A program made the position numbers and the translations under genes. From Apiotrichum sp. Y4204 (Eukaryota > Basidiomycota > Tremellomycetes > Trichosporonales > Trichosporonaceae), in assembly GCA_025531455.1 (NCBI GenBank), contig JAMYHL010000007.1, forward strand, positions 186,001 to 250,000: DNA of 64,000 nucleotides, read 5' to 3'. This document shows positions 24,183 through 35,357 of this stretch, one piece after another. The notes under the pieces were generated by a model. It saw nothing but the letters and a program-made list of their open reading frames with translations, did not search any database and was not told the DNA's origin. Every line of letters starts with the position of its first letter. Within the stretch, counting starts at the first letter, position 1.

Positions 24183-27100
24183 GGTTGCTCAGGGAATCGG
24201 TGAGTGGGGAGAGGGTGAGCGGCGGGTCACTGATAATGGTGGATGGATCGATAGGAAGCGGAGCTCAGCGAAAGGTTCTGAGCTGCGGCTGGCAATCTGT
24301 TGACAAGCCGATAAGGTCTTGACTGGGTGCGAACGATGACGGCGGCTGCGACCGGAGGGAATGACAGACCAAGTGTGAGTCCTGTCCTCGCGGTCGCACG
24401 CCTGTTGATTGTAGTGGGAGCGTGAGAGTTGTGTCGACGAGGTGCGAGACGTGCAACACGAGATCCGTAAGAATGGGGATGGAACGTGTGTGGAGGGAGA
24501 GAGGGGAGAGAGAGAGAGCGCTTGAACGAGTGCAAAGTCGACTTGAAAGGGGTGCACAAGAGCCGTGATCGTCGTTCAATTCTTTGGGGATGTCGGTCGG
24601 GGAGCAGACCGCAGATCGAAGATCACGGGCTGCCGGTGGGGGGAGGAGTGACAATGGCAGCGGACGCCTCGATGGTGTTGAAGACGAAATTGTGGATGTG
24701 GACGCTGTCACTCTGGATCGACGGCTGCATTGTGGGGAAGTCGGGGCGGGGCAAACTTGTCTCCGCGCAAGGGCAATTGGCGGCGCACAGACAACTCGCT
24801 CTCGCGTTTGGTTTCTGCTGTGTTCTGGCTGCTCCCAACTGCTTTCGGGTGGCTGCAACACAAATGTTCCCCCCACAGGAACGATCAGTTGCGGGTTGAG
24901 GCGCGCGACACCGGTTTCGGTCTTGCTGTTTGCGGAAGAGGCTGGTCGCGAGCGGAGGAAGCTGCAGGAATGTGGGGAATTAAGTAGATTAATTGTTCCT
25001 CGGGCGGCGACAGGACCAAAACTGGGAAGGATGTCTCAGCGGACTAAACTAGCTGACACGCCTGAAAGACAGATTCTCGGTCTGTAGGTGCTGGCGACCA
25101 AAGGCGGGACGGGGTCGCACGACACACGAGGTCGCACGACACTTGGGAGCTCGTGATGTTGAAGTCTACGTCGATGCAGCGGGCGCAGAGAGTGGAGCCG
25201 ACGGGCGCCAGTCTGTGAACCGGAGTAAACGAGTGTGGAGCGCGGGCGTGCGGGGTTGCTGGTGTCGGTGACGGCGACAATGATGGTGATGGAGATGTGT
25301 GCGTCGATCAATATCAGCGATAGTGGACGCGTGGCTGTACGCTGTGGATGTGGATGAATGGCTGTGCTCTGGGTGGATGCAGATATGCAGGGGCCACAGG
25401 GTGGGGTGACCGATGACGAGGATAGGACCAACTGGAATCCAGGACCCGATTCAATGTGCACTTTTTGACTTTTTTTTTTTTTCTTTCTTGCTGGCCTTCG
25501 GGTTCTTTTAACCTCTCACTGCACTGCGATTTCAGTGTGTAAGCTGTGCTCTGCGCTCTGCGGAAGCAGTAGTAGTATACAACGCGCTGCACGCGCCGCA
25601 CGAATAATGTCGCTCTTGGCTCCCCGTCCCCCTGATACGTAAATTGGAACCTCGGCCCTTACCACCCAATAATCTCCTGGATCAGTGCCCGACCCCTCTG
25701 CTGCCCAGCCTGCAGGAGGCGGTACTGGGCCAACCACCGAACATGCCGATGCCGAACTAATTGGGAACAACGTCGCCCCCTCGGCCTCGGTCCCGGCAGT
25801 CCATCGTCAGCTGAACACCTGAGGACCGCCAGCTGCTTGAGTGCCCCGTCACGGGCCTTCCGGCGGCCGTCGTGGCGCCAACTGTCCCGACAGAGATGCC
25901 GGAGGTGGCAAGGCCCCATCCACCAAGCATTGCATCATACAATCTTCAACCCTATCCGGCCACCATATACCCAACAATCCGTCCATCCGGAAAGACAGTC
26001 CGCGTGGTGCAGCGCGGGTGCAGTAGGGCGGGAGGTGCGGAATCCAGGCACGTCCACCAGAGCCCCAAGTCACCCTTCCAGCCTCCGCAAGTCTGCATCT
26101 ACATCAACAGTGGTGAACAATCGTTGGTTAATCGTGTTGCAGCGGGCAAACCTGACATTATCAGAGCCCAGGCGTAGATATATGCACTTAACACCACCCC
26201 CTGCCCGCTCCTCTGCTTATTATAGCCATTTAGCGCGGCAGTGGGATGATGTCGATGGCGGGCCGTCACGGCCGTCACGTTGCCAGCCACGCCAAATGCA
26301 TAATGGACCATGGCTTATTTGTGGCTCAATAGATGGCTAAATGGTAGTTTGGCCAGATTCCACCTGGGAGCTGGAAGGTAGACCATGGGATCCATGCCTC
26401 AATCAACTTTCCACTGTCACGGTGCTGACAGCTTCGCGTCCGCGTCCCTGCCCGTTCCAAGGCATATCATGCATGAACCACAATGGGCGCAATGGTAACT
26501 GGCAGGTGACCCTTCATATCCTGGATACGGTTCAGCGGACCGATTGTTGCGGTTCGCATATTGCGGGGTGCCGATTGCGTGCCGCTGGCCGCATCAGAGA
26601 TGCCGCGGAGTGACCTCTGAGCACTCGCACTCACCCCCTGTCCGATCTAGGTGGAATTCGAGGGTCTGAGCGCAGCTACCACAGTGTTAAATACGATGGG
26701 ACCGAAGAATGGACTTTGGGTCCCCCAGCTCCCCCTTCACATGATTTCTGATTGTCGTCTGGCCAGCCAAAGTCTGGTCCAAATCGGCCTTTAATGTCAA
26801 CGTTGATCCCCAATCATTATCGGCGACGCCTGATTCCCCTGGTACCCCTGCTGATCTGCTGCTGATCTGCTGATCAGGACTTTGATCCAGGCTTCTGGCG
26901 TGGTCTGTCCCCTTGTAATTGGGGGGATCGCTAGCATGGTTACGATCTGGAGAACTGGGATCTGCAGGGCGCAAGGGCGCACCGTCCACACAGACACAGT
27001 CGCGGCCGCTGGCGCCCCGCACAGCGCGCAAAGTGGAGGCGGGGCATGGCTATCGGCCTTGTGGGACGTGGGACCTCTTGAATGAGCAGAGAGCCTACTC

Positions 27101-27384
27101 CCAAGTTCAGACGCGACTGACTAGTTTTGGAGTCCGACCAGTATGGGGCAGATCATGCGTCGTCCAGCTGAGATTCAAATCCACGATCTCCACCCACACA
27201 AGCCACGAGCACCACACCGACTCAACGTCAATCTCGCCTGCCCACCGTCCACCGGATATCTCCGGCTGACGGACCGACAGCAACCGGCATCTTGGCGTGG
27301 GATGTGCAAGCGATAACTCGACGATGCGCGCAGCTCATAATCGCCCTTCCCCGTTCTTTGATTGTTGTCATTGCATCCATCACC
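24183..27384. other. Intergenic region between NT-C2 and SDR genes
   Basis: About 3.2 kb between divergently transcribed genes, so it holds both promoters. Purine-rich plus-strand sequence with a GA repeat (24506-24518) lies in the likely leader of the NT-C2 gene. A run of 13 T is at 25470-25482. No open frame shows a domain. Frames such as minus 24265-24876 lie in the pyrimidine-rich leader and look like chance. Confidence 0.35.
25470..25482. repeat. Poly(T) tract, 13 nt
   Basis: Thirteen consecutive T, preceded by a T5 run and followed by a T-rich stretch. It may be a nucleosome-disfavouring promoter element of the divergent region; that is inference. Confidence 0.6.
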
Positions 27385-28527
27385 ATGGTGTCTATCAAGG
27401 GCAAGCGCGCGCTCGTGACCGGTGGTTCCCGTGGCCTCGGTACGTGTTACAATCTGCGGAATGCGCGGAACGGAATGCTCGTCACAGTAGCCCGTTGTTG
27501 ACCCACGCCAGGCGCGGAGATCTCGAAGCAGCTTGCAGCCAAGGGCTGCAAGGTGGCTGTCAACTACGCGTACTCGGAGGACCGGGCGAAGGGAACGCTC
27601 GACGCGCTCGAGGGCGACGGACATGTGCTCATCCAAGGTGACGCGTTCGACCGCGCGAGCATCACGCGTATGGCCAACGAGGCGATCGAGAAGCTGGGCG
27701 GAGTGGATATCGTTGTTAGCAATGCTGGGTGGACGACCTTTGCGCCGTTTGACAACCTCCGTGAGTGGCTGCTGTTTCACAGTGGACAGGGGAGGGATGA
27801 ATGGTCGCGAGCGGGCTACCCACACGAAGTGCTCGCTTCTTAGCATCTGCCTACTCAATCTTAGGGCCACAGCAACTGACTCCAAGGCGCTGTATCCGAC
27901 GAGGACTGGATGCGCTGCTACCAGTCGAACGTGATGGCGCACCTGTGGCTGATGCAGGATCTGGAGGACGAGCTGCGGAAGAACCAGGGCTCGTTTATTA
28001 TCTCCGCGAGCATTGCGGGCCTCCGGCCCGTCGGCAGCAGCATGGTGAGTGCTGAGAGTTGTCCATGCATGGCTCATCGCTGACCCCAGGCCTATTGTAC
28101 GTCCTCAGTGTCTACTCACCCACTTACGTCCAGCGGTCTCCAAGGCAGGATGCATCCACCTTGCCCGCGACATGGCCAAAGCGCTTGGGCCGGACATCCG
28201 CGTCAATGCCATCGCCCCCGGCCTGATTCTCACCGAGTGGGCCGAGCGCTTCTCCCCCGAGCAGGTCGAGGGCTGGACGAAGCAGACGTCCCTCAAGCGC
28301 GTGCCCACCCCGGAGGACATCGCCGCCAACTATAGTAAGTGCCGGAACATCCAGAAGTGGCTAGGAACACTTTGCTGATCCTCAGTCATGCTTGCCGAGA
28401 ACATGAGTGTTACTGTAAGTGTTTTGTATGAGATTGGCGGAGTTGCGACAGGCGCTCGGCGCTTCAGGCGCGCTGACATGCCCAGGGCCAGGTCATCGAG
28501 GTCAGCTCGGGCCACGGGCTCGTCTAG
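27385..28527 (+). CDS. Classical short-chain dehydrogenase/reductase (FabG-like), seven exons
   Basis: NAD(P)-dependent oxidoreductase of 246 residues from exons 27385-27439, 27512-27760, 27887-28044, 28090-28096, 28134-28334, 28386-28414 and 28486-28527. The cofactor motif TGGSRGLG starts at residue 13. Next come SNAG, catalytic Ser143 (SASIAG) and Tyr156/Lys160 (YSVSK). The motif NAIAPGLILTEW follows, and the end is TGQVIEVSSGHGLV, a normal SDR C-terminus. The fourth exon is only 7 nt (GCCTATT) and supplies Ala155, Tyr156 and the first base of Ser157. Without it the catalytic tyrosine is lost and the frame breaks. Every other join also preserves phase and family motifs. The substrate cannot be told from sequence; 3-oxoacyl or sugar/polyol reductases share this form. 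Confidence 0.88.
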
Positions 28528-29175
28528 GTGTATGGATTGGTGTCCATCATATTGTAGTTTGGGCAATGCAAGAAGACATGGGAATCAATGACAGCCAGGC
28601 TTGGCCTCACATCGCCCTGTGATGCAGAGGGCTTCATGGTTTTATCATGATCAGAGGTTGGTGGAGCACAAAACACAGCGTTCAGTGACACAGCGGCCTG
28701 CATGGCACCATCCATTGATTACATCAATGACCGTTGTCGAATAGCCGACGTGAATTCAACAGATTGCCGCTGGTAAACTGCTAATCTCGGTGGTAATACC
28801 CCAGATTTTTTTTTAGTTGCCGGTGTTTACGTGTTGCACAATTGCACATGTGCGTCGAGTTTACAGGTGTGCAGGAGCGTGTAACCCATTTACGCAGAAC
28901 AAAGAACGCTCAACTTTTCTGAAAGCCTGCGGCCTGCGGACAGTGTCGAGGAGATATAGACTTCCGGCTCTCTCGTTCACTCTCTCGCCTCTTGACCATC
29001 CAGACCAGCGACAGTCATACGGTGAGTGTTTAAACGACATCCAACAGTCGCGCTGCCGCTCCACACAACTAACGGTTCCAGCTCGCTAGCCTCGCTGCCT
29101 TCCCCCGACATACACTAGATAAAGACACTTCCCTATCATTCTCACTCTCTCCCACTCACGTTCTCTCATCTCATC
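28528..29175. other. Gap between the SDR and SYM1-like genes
   Basis: About 650 bp holding the SDR 3' end and the SYM1-like promoter. A T-run at about 28808-28815 and a CT-rich stretch just before the start codon at 29176 are visible. Nothing coding is supported. Confidence 0.3.
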
Positions 29176-30305
29176 ATGTCGGGCCTCTTTGCCGCATACT
29201 CGTCCTTTATTGGCCGCCACCCGCTCTCGGGCAACATGCTGCAGTCGGCGGTAGGTGATGAGAAGTAGACAAGGCTGACGGCAGGTGCTCTTCGCGACTG
29301 GAGACAGTGAGCTATCCTGTTTCGGACAGAGCTGACGACAGTCATCGCGCAGCAGCTTGTTGAGAAGAAGGGTCTCGACCACCACGATTACAAGCGTACC
29401 GCGTACGTCTGATTCTCATGTTGTCGGACGCGTCGCTGACATTGGCTCTACGATCGAATGATCTCCTGTCCATCACCGACAACTTCCGCCGCTGACGCAC
29501 CTTCCTCCACTCTCTCCTCACCCGATGCTTCCCATCCACGCGTCACTCTTGATCTGCTGATCCATTGATCTTCCTTATCTTCCCTTACGCCACATTCTCG
29601 CATTCCTATGCAGCCGTATCGTCATCTGGGGAGGAGGCATCTTCGCGCCGGCCGTGTCCGTGTGGTTCCGCGTGCTCGAGCGCCTGCCAATCCAGAACAA
29701 GGTCGCGGCCACTGTTGCGCGCGTCGCCCTCGACCAGTGCTGTGCCGCTCCTACCGTGCTTACAGGTGAGTGCATAGCTCTATTGGCAGATAGGGCTTTT
29801 GAACATGTTCCCGTAAAGCCCTTCGTTGCGCCCACTGGTGTCCTTCCTTTGTCATTCAGTAACTGACCACAGGCTTCTTCACCACCATGACCTTCATGGA
29901 GGGTGGCACCCTTGCGGATGCCAAGGCCAAGTGGCGCGAGGTGGGTAGCTGCACTGATTCGATCGCAGCTAACGTATCAGCAATTCTGGCCGACGCTCAA
30001 GGCAAACTGGTGCCTGTATGTCAACTCTTGTGCTTCCCCGCTGATCGTATAGTTTCGTCCCGTTCCAGGCTATCAACATGGTGAGTTGGTCGTATATCTT
30101 CGGAAACTGACATCGCAGGGCGTGAGTACTCGACATCGCGGACCACCGATGTGAAACACTACTAATACCGCAGCTCATTCCGCTACAGTACCGCCTGCTC
30201 GCGATCAACGCGGTCAACATTCCGTGGAACACATTCCTGTCTATCCAGAACAGCAAGGGCGTGGCCAAGCACGACCAGGCACTGGAGATGGCCAAGATGG
30301 CGTAA
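29176..30305 (+). CDS. SYM1: Mpv17/PMP22-family mitochondrial membrane protein (Sym1-like), nine exons
   Basis: Inner-membrane protein of 191 residues, close to the usual family size. Exons: 29176-29250, 29285-29306, 29342-29402, 29614-29765, 29873-29940, 29981-30015, 30053-30080, 30119-30121 and 30174-30305. Family landmarks appear in order: [74 protein letters not shown], then [20 protein letters not shown] and PWNTFLS. The eighth exon is a single codon, GGC (Gly148). It supplies the residue that keeps the Asn-x-x-x-Ile-Pro spacing seen in Mpv17 and Pxmp2. Yeast Sym1 is needed for ethanol growth at high temperature; that role is known for the family, not shown here. A peroxisomal Pxmp2-type role is the alternative. 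Confidence 0.85.
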
Positions 30306-30523
30306 GGTTTGCCGAGGGCCGACCTCGGACATCCTTGTTATACCCGTACGAGTCTCTCATACCCGATGCCCCAGTAGATTTAGATGTGTCTTTAACAACC
30401 GTTTACACTGATCTCCTCGAGGAAAATGAGCGCTTGGTGGCAGACCACGACGAATAACGCTCAGGAAGTTGCCACTAACGCAACTTATCATTCCGACAAG
30501 CAGAAAAAGTCCGCTTTCGTCGA

Positions 30524-30627
30524 GGTGCGATGCCCGAGTGGTTAAGGGGAATGATTAGAATCTGCTGCTTCAGCTTCTAGACCATCATTTGACGTAAGTC
30601 GCCAGAGTTCAAATCTCTGTCGCACCT
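30524..30627 (+). tRNA. tRNA-Ser (AGA), intron-containing
   Basis: Perfect 7-bp acceptor stem GGTGCGA/TCGCACC, class II variable arm (GAC-GTAA-GTC), T arm CAGAG-TTCAAAT-CTCTG and anticodon stem AATGA/TCATT. Loop TTAGAA plus A38 gives anticodon AGA (Ser, TCT). A 23-nt intron follows position 37. The base encoded at position 73 is T, which is unusual for serine tRNAs (G is usual). A T5 run at 30638-30642 ends the unit. Confidence 0.88.
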
Positions 30628-30637
30628 AATCTTATGC

Positions 30638-30642
30638 TTTTT
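30638..30642 (+). terminator. Pol III terminator of tRNA-Ser(AGA)
   Basis: T5 run 11 nt after the tRNA 3' end. Confidence 0.7.
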
Positions 30643-30859
30643 AGGGTCTGAGAAGAGCAGAGATGCAGAGGAAAGAGTTACGAACTCGAGAAGGGCGCGC
30701 GAGCAGATCTGGCGTGTTCAGCGTACAGATATCAACAAAGATCCGGCGACTTTTGCTGCTAGTTCCCACATTCCGACACCCAAGCGCTTCTCGACAGGTC
30801 CAGCTCGCTCGTGAACACCTATCCCATACTCCTGGACTCACCGTTCGCGGGGACGTGAA

Positions 30860-30963
30860 GGTGCGATGCCCGAGCGGTTAAGGGGAATGATTCGAACCTG
30901 CTCTCCAGGGAGCAACGAGATCATTTGACGAAAGTCGCCAGAGTTCAAATCTCTGTCGCACCT
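30860..30963 (+). tRNA. tRNA-Ser (CGA), intron-containing
   Basis: Same orientation as tRNA-Ser(AGA), 232 bp further on. It shares the acceptor, T arm and anticodon stem exactly, and the D arm differs by one base. The loop TTCGAA gives anticodon CGA (Ser, TCG). A 23-nt intron of different sequence follows position 37, and that intron has its own hairpin (TGCTC/GAGCA). The variable arm differs by one base (GAC-GAAA-GTC). Position 73 is again T. Confidence 0.88.
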
Positions 30964-31644
30964 GAGACTCTTTTTCTCGCTCCGGGTGGAACGGGAAGAG
31001 AGCTAGAGAAATGGGGGAGGCCTTGGGAGGGTTGGGATCGAGAGAATGAAGATCGGGGTTTGTTGAGAGAGGAGGCTGGAGGAAGAGGGGATCAAGAGGC
31101 GAAGGAACTGAGTAACGGACACGGTTTGCTTCTCGCCTTTCTACTGAGTGTCCAGATTGAGTACTTCCTTCGGCCCGATGAATTGCGCAGAAGGATGTGT
31201 GCTTCCCGAGTTGGACTCTAGCTCTAGCTCTCGTACTCTACATTCGACCCTGTGGCACTAGATAACGACATGCCGACAGGCGACAGATTGATTGGCATGC
31301 TGTGTGCGCTCTACTGACCGCACATGCCACACAGCTAGAAGTAGTCGTCGACCAATGACGAATGCTTGATCATCGGGGTGCATTCGTTTCGTGTTCGTTC
31401 CGTGTCCATCAATGCTGCCCACGCAACTAGGATATAGGATCAAAAGTCTCAAATAGCTGTGCCCCTTTCACCTGATGATCGGGTGACGATCAAACACCCC
31501 TCACAGTCTTGCGGCCGGATATGGACATTAAAAACCCAGTGTGCATGGGGCGCCTGCCACAGACAGGCGCCCAAAGGTATACAGTCGTAGGGAGGCTACG
31601 TGCTAAGAGTCAAAGCGGAGACCAGCTCCGCAATGGGTAGCTCC
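30964..31644. other. Gap between tRNA-Ser(CGA) and the lectin gene
   Basis: About 680 bp: first a purine-rich stretch after the tRNA terminator, then the 3' flank of the minus-strand lectin gene. No gene is supported. Confidence 0.3.
30971..30975 (+). terminator. Pol III terminator of tRNA-Ser(CGA)
   Basis: T5 run 8 nt after the tRNA 3' end. Confidence 0.7.
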
Positions 31645-32661
31645 TTAGTGCGAAAGGTGCATGTGGCGGCTGCGGTGGCGGCGGAGGACGGTGGCAGCGT
31701 CGGTGTTCTCAGCGCCGGCCGACTCGGTAGCGGTGGCGTCGGTGGCGTTGGCACCGAGGGGCTCAGCGAAGTAGGCGGCGAGGGCGGCGTTGTAGATGGC
31801 GGCCGAGTCGTCACCGTTCTCGAGGGAAGCGTCGGCAGGCGCCTCGGTCACGTCGTAGACGGCCCACTTCTGGTTGATGTTGTCCGGGGCGCAGCGCCAA
31901 ATCTGGACAGTGTTGCCGGCGACACCCTGACCGTCCTTGAGGTCGAGGCAGTAGTCCTGGTCCTTCCACTGGAGCTGGACGGTGTTGTTCTGAGCCTCAG
32001 GAGTCTCGGGAGCGGGAGCGGCCTCGCCGTCGTCGCGACGGTCCTTGCCCCAGCGGCCCTTACGGCCACGGCCCTCAATGGTGCCGTTGACGACGATGGA
32101 GAACTGCTGGTTCTTGTTGCCCTCGGCGCACTCCCAGATCTGCATGGGGCTGCCGTTGTGGGCGACGCCGTCGCGCTCGTCGAGGCACTCGTTGGTGGTG
32201 CCGTTGGCGCGGCCGTTGACAAAGGTGTTGCCCTCGGTGGTCCAGTAGATGAGGTCACCAGTGCAGGGGCCGACAACGACGTCACGGCCGTTACCAGTGT
32301 CGGTAGGTGTGAGGCAGAGGTTGTCGAACGCGGCCGGCTTGATGACGAAGCGCTGTGGGTTAGTTGCTGCAAACCTAGGATGGATAGGTGTCATATGGAT
32401 GCGGATGGGAAGGAGAGTTGGGGGGCTGTTTCGCGTTGGGTCGGAAAGCAGGCGGGAGGTAAACCTTGGTGACACCGCTCCCAACTGAGTACACCGAGCA
32501 GCTTGGAAGCGCTTGCCAGCACCACACTACCGCACCCAGAGGTGGCTACCGACACATCCATATTCACATCCGCATCCATGCCGAGCAGGACTCACCGACG
32601 ACGCGGCAAAGGCCGAGGGGAGGGCGGCGAGGAGGGCGAGAGCGGGGGCGAAGGCGACCAT
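31645..32661 (-). CDS. Secreted ricin-B-type (beta-trefoil) lectin-like protein
   Basis: Exons 32661-32596 and 32352-31645 give 257 residues. The first exon encodes a signal peptide, MVAFAPALALLAALPSAFA. The acceptor of the 243-nt intron was placed at CCCACAG because a CTAAC branch site directly precedes it; an AG slightly upstream would add about seven residues. The mature part holds QxW repeats of the carbohydrate-binding beta-trefoil: MQIWECAEGNKNQQFSI and VQIWRCAPDNINQKWAVYD, with paired Cys (DNLCLTP, GPCTGDLIYW, NECLDE, DYCLDLKDG). N-glycosylation sites are present (NGT twice, NNT, NAT). The two lobes are separated by a basic and acidic linker. No enzymatic domain is attached, so it is a lectin module, not a toxin chain. 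Likely an extracellular or cell-surface sugar-binding protein. Confidence 0.8.
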
Positions 32662-35357
32662 TTTCGTTATGTTGTTAAAAGAATGTGTGGCTACAGAAGG
32701 AGGGACGACAAGAGACAAGAGGCGTAGTGCTGTACCAGGAGGGACCGGCCTCGAGAGATGCGACTAGAGTGTTAGTGGGATGGAATGCGATGGAGAGAAA
32801 AGGAGAGTACACAGTGTGGCCTATATATGGGAGCGATGGGAGGCTTCAGACACAGAAGGCACAATGCAACAGGAAGGTAGTGTGGGCAGGGTCCTCGGGG
32901 GGAGGCGCGCGCAAAGGGACGACCAAAGAGGGACGCTGGGCTATTTGGGGTGGTGTGTACATCCCTTTCCACACGCTGTTGATCCTAGCGTCTGCGTAGC
33001 CATGGTCCTGTGCTCCTTCTGCCGACCTTGCCGAAGGGGAAAAGACCCAGAACGCGCGCGACATTGTTTTGCGGCCATTTGGACAGGAGGAGCCCGCAGC
33101 GCAACGACGCGAGGTTGCCAAGTGGACGAAGGTGTATTCGCTCTTCGTTCGTGTGCCTTGTCACCATGTACAGTATGTTCTTTTTTCATCTCGCCAAGGT
33201 CGCAAGCTCATGATCCAAAGGTCTGCGACCCTCCTGCGATACGTGTTCTGCGGTCCGAGCTGTAGATGTGCCGTAAGCTCGATCAAACTGGGAGTTGGGA
33301 AGAGGGGGAGTTGGAGGTGTCGACACGCGCGTACTCTCCACCTCCTTCGTCTCGCCGCATTCCGTCTCAGCCCAACCTTGTCTTTGAATCTCGAGTGTTT
33401 GTTCCTCGTTTTTACTCGGCTCTTGTGCCGTAGCCTGCCTTTTCACGCGCGCCTCACACGCCGCCGCCTCTCGGAAGTGTTACATGATTAAACTTAGGGT
33501 TGGCCCGGCACGTCCCTCCCGTCTCCCAATTGGTCGCCAGCGAGCTGCCCAGCGGTTTGGGTCCATCGAACGCGTCAGCAACCCCGCGGCATGAGGCCAG
33601 AGGACCAAAGGGGTGGCCCATGCGCAATCGTCTTCACCCCTGCCCATCGTTCTCCGTGCCTGCAGGGTCGCGATTTCCTGGGCTATTTTTTTTCAGTGGC
33701 AGCCTAAATGCAAAAATCGGCCGTTGGCTTCTGCTTCCCTCTTTGACCTCTCATCCCCCTCCTCTGTCCTCTCTGTTGTCCGGCCTTCTCTCTCTTGATG
33801 CCCCCGGAGTCGCGTCTCGCACCACGAAAATAGCAAACTAGCCATGTGCCACCATGCACCACCCATCCTACATCGGAGAGCTCAGGACATACTGTACAGG
33901 ACTAGAAGGGACATCGCAGGATCGCAGGACACCGACCCACGCTGCAGACCGCTCAAACCCACGAGACCACAAACGCCAACTACGCCCTCGACCCATACCC
34001 TATTGACAACACCGCTCAGGACCGGATTTTGGGGTGTGCTTGGCCCCGAACAAACATTAGTCGTTGCGTAAACCGTCAAAGGAAGGCATACATGACACGC
34101 TGTGTGTTGTGGGTCTGGTGCGAATGTGGCGCATGGCGGGCTTGGCCACTTGGCAGGTGTTTGGATCGTCGATGAACGAAGACGAGGGATCTGTTTTCGG
34201 TCCGGGGGATGCGTCAGCGACAACGAGAATAATAATGGGGTCGATAGCGATGATAATGGGGTTACCATACGCACAGTTGCACAGCTGAGATTGTCTACAA
34301 ATCCTGCACTGGCAATGCATCTGCCCACCTCTGGCTGTCGATGTCTCGATCACCATGTGTCCTTGTTCTTACCATGTCCTTATCCTGTTCTTGTCTGGAT
34401 CGTGGGTAGTACTCGCCCTCACCCCAAATCATCCGGCCGCGGTCAACGGAGTACAGGTATGCAGTATCCTTCCCTACTCGCAGGTTGGGCGTACGGGGAC
34501 CACGTGATGGCAGAGTGCATCCTGTTAACGCCCCCCGCCCTGTAGCCGCCCAGTCTGGCCTTTGACTCCTTGGCTCTTCCGATTATGGTCACAGTCATGA
34601 CCATGATCTGCCATCGGGATATCTGACACTGACATGCTTGGGTTGTGGATACCGCTAACCACCAAACATGCCTTTGGACGTAAAGTACAAGTGTATCCAC
34701 GCATATAAAGGCCTCTCTCTACCAAAGACCTCTCGCTCGGGCCATCTGAAACCTGACACTATATGACACTCCAAGCCACAAGGGCAGCGGACGACGTGGC
34801 GCGTCCGCACGCCTTGAGCCGCGAGCCGAACGGCTTTGCTTCGGGCCGGTGACGCTGGGGCCTCTCGTTTGAACTCGGAGAAGGAGAGGAGACAGCGACT
34901 AAACGACGAACTGACAAAACTCGCTGCATTGACAAAACTGACGAAACTGGCCAAGCTCGTTCTCCATCGAGAGAGAACTTGCTTCTTGACCATCACTGAT
35001 AGTCTCCACGTTTACGACGAGCTCTGAGCATCCACGAACTCACGACACCGCCTTGACGGCCACGACTTGAACGGAAGCGGGCTCATTCCACTCTCGACCA
35101 CTCCCCATTCGCGTCCTCGACGCCAGCGGCCAAATACCACGCCGGTCATCCCTCCCCTGCTTTCATTCTCCGCTGCCTCTGGCACAGCACAGCACCTGCA
35201 AAGGGTTAGGTCGTTTCCCCAACTAGTATCTGCCGAGGATCCTGTTCTGGACTCTGTCCGTCACTCATTCTCTCTCTACGAAGTCTCACGTGGGTGCACG
35301 CCACGACCTCTGCCGCTCTCAGCTGCGCCAACTCCCTCCACCTACGTTTGCCACCCA
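32662..35357. other. Intergenic region between lectin and Chs7-like genes
   Basis: About 2.7 kb between divergent genes. The part next to the lectin start (to about 32860) is purine-rich and contains a TATATATGG element near 32821, a plausible TATA box for the lectin on the minus strand. A small repeat of TGACAAAACT and TGACGAAACT lies near 34910-34945. No coding feature is supported. Confidence 0.35.

Noticed and set aside
27175..28077. 300-codon minus-strand frame opposite the SDR gene
   Set aside because: It overlaps several SDR exons and introns and has no domain; the sense strand gives a full SDR.
31600..32472. 290-codon plus-strand frame opposite the lectin gene
   Set aside because: Val/Gly-rich mirror of the lectin coding strand; the lectin has a signal peptide, paired cysteines and QxW motifs.
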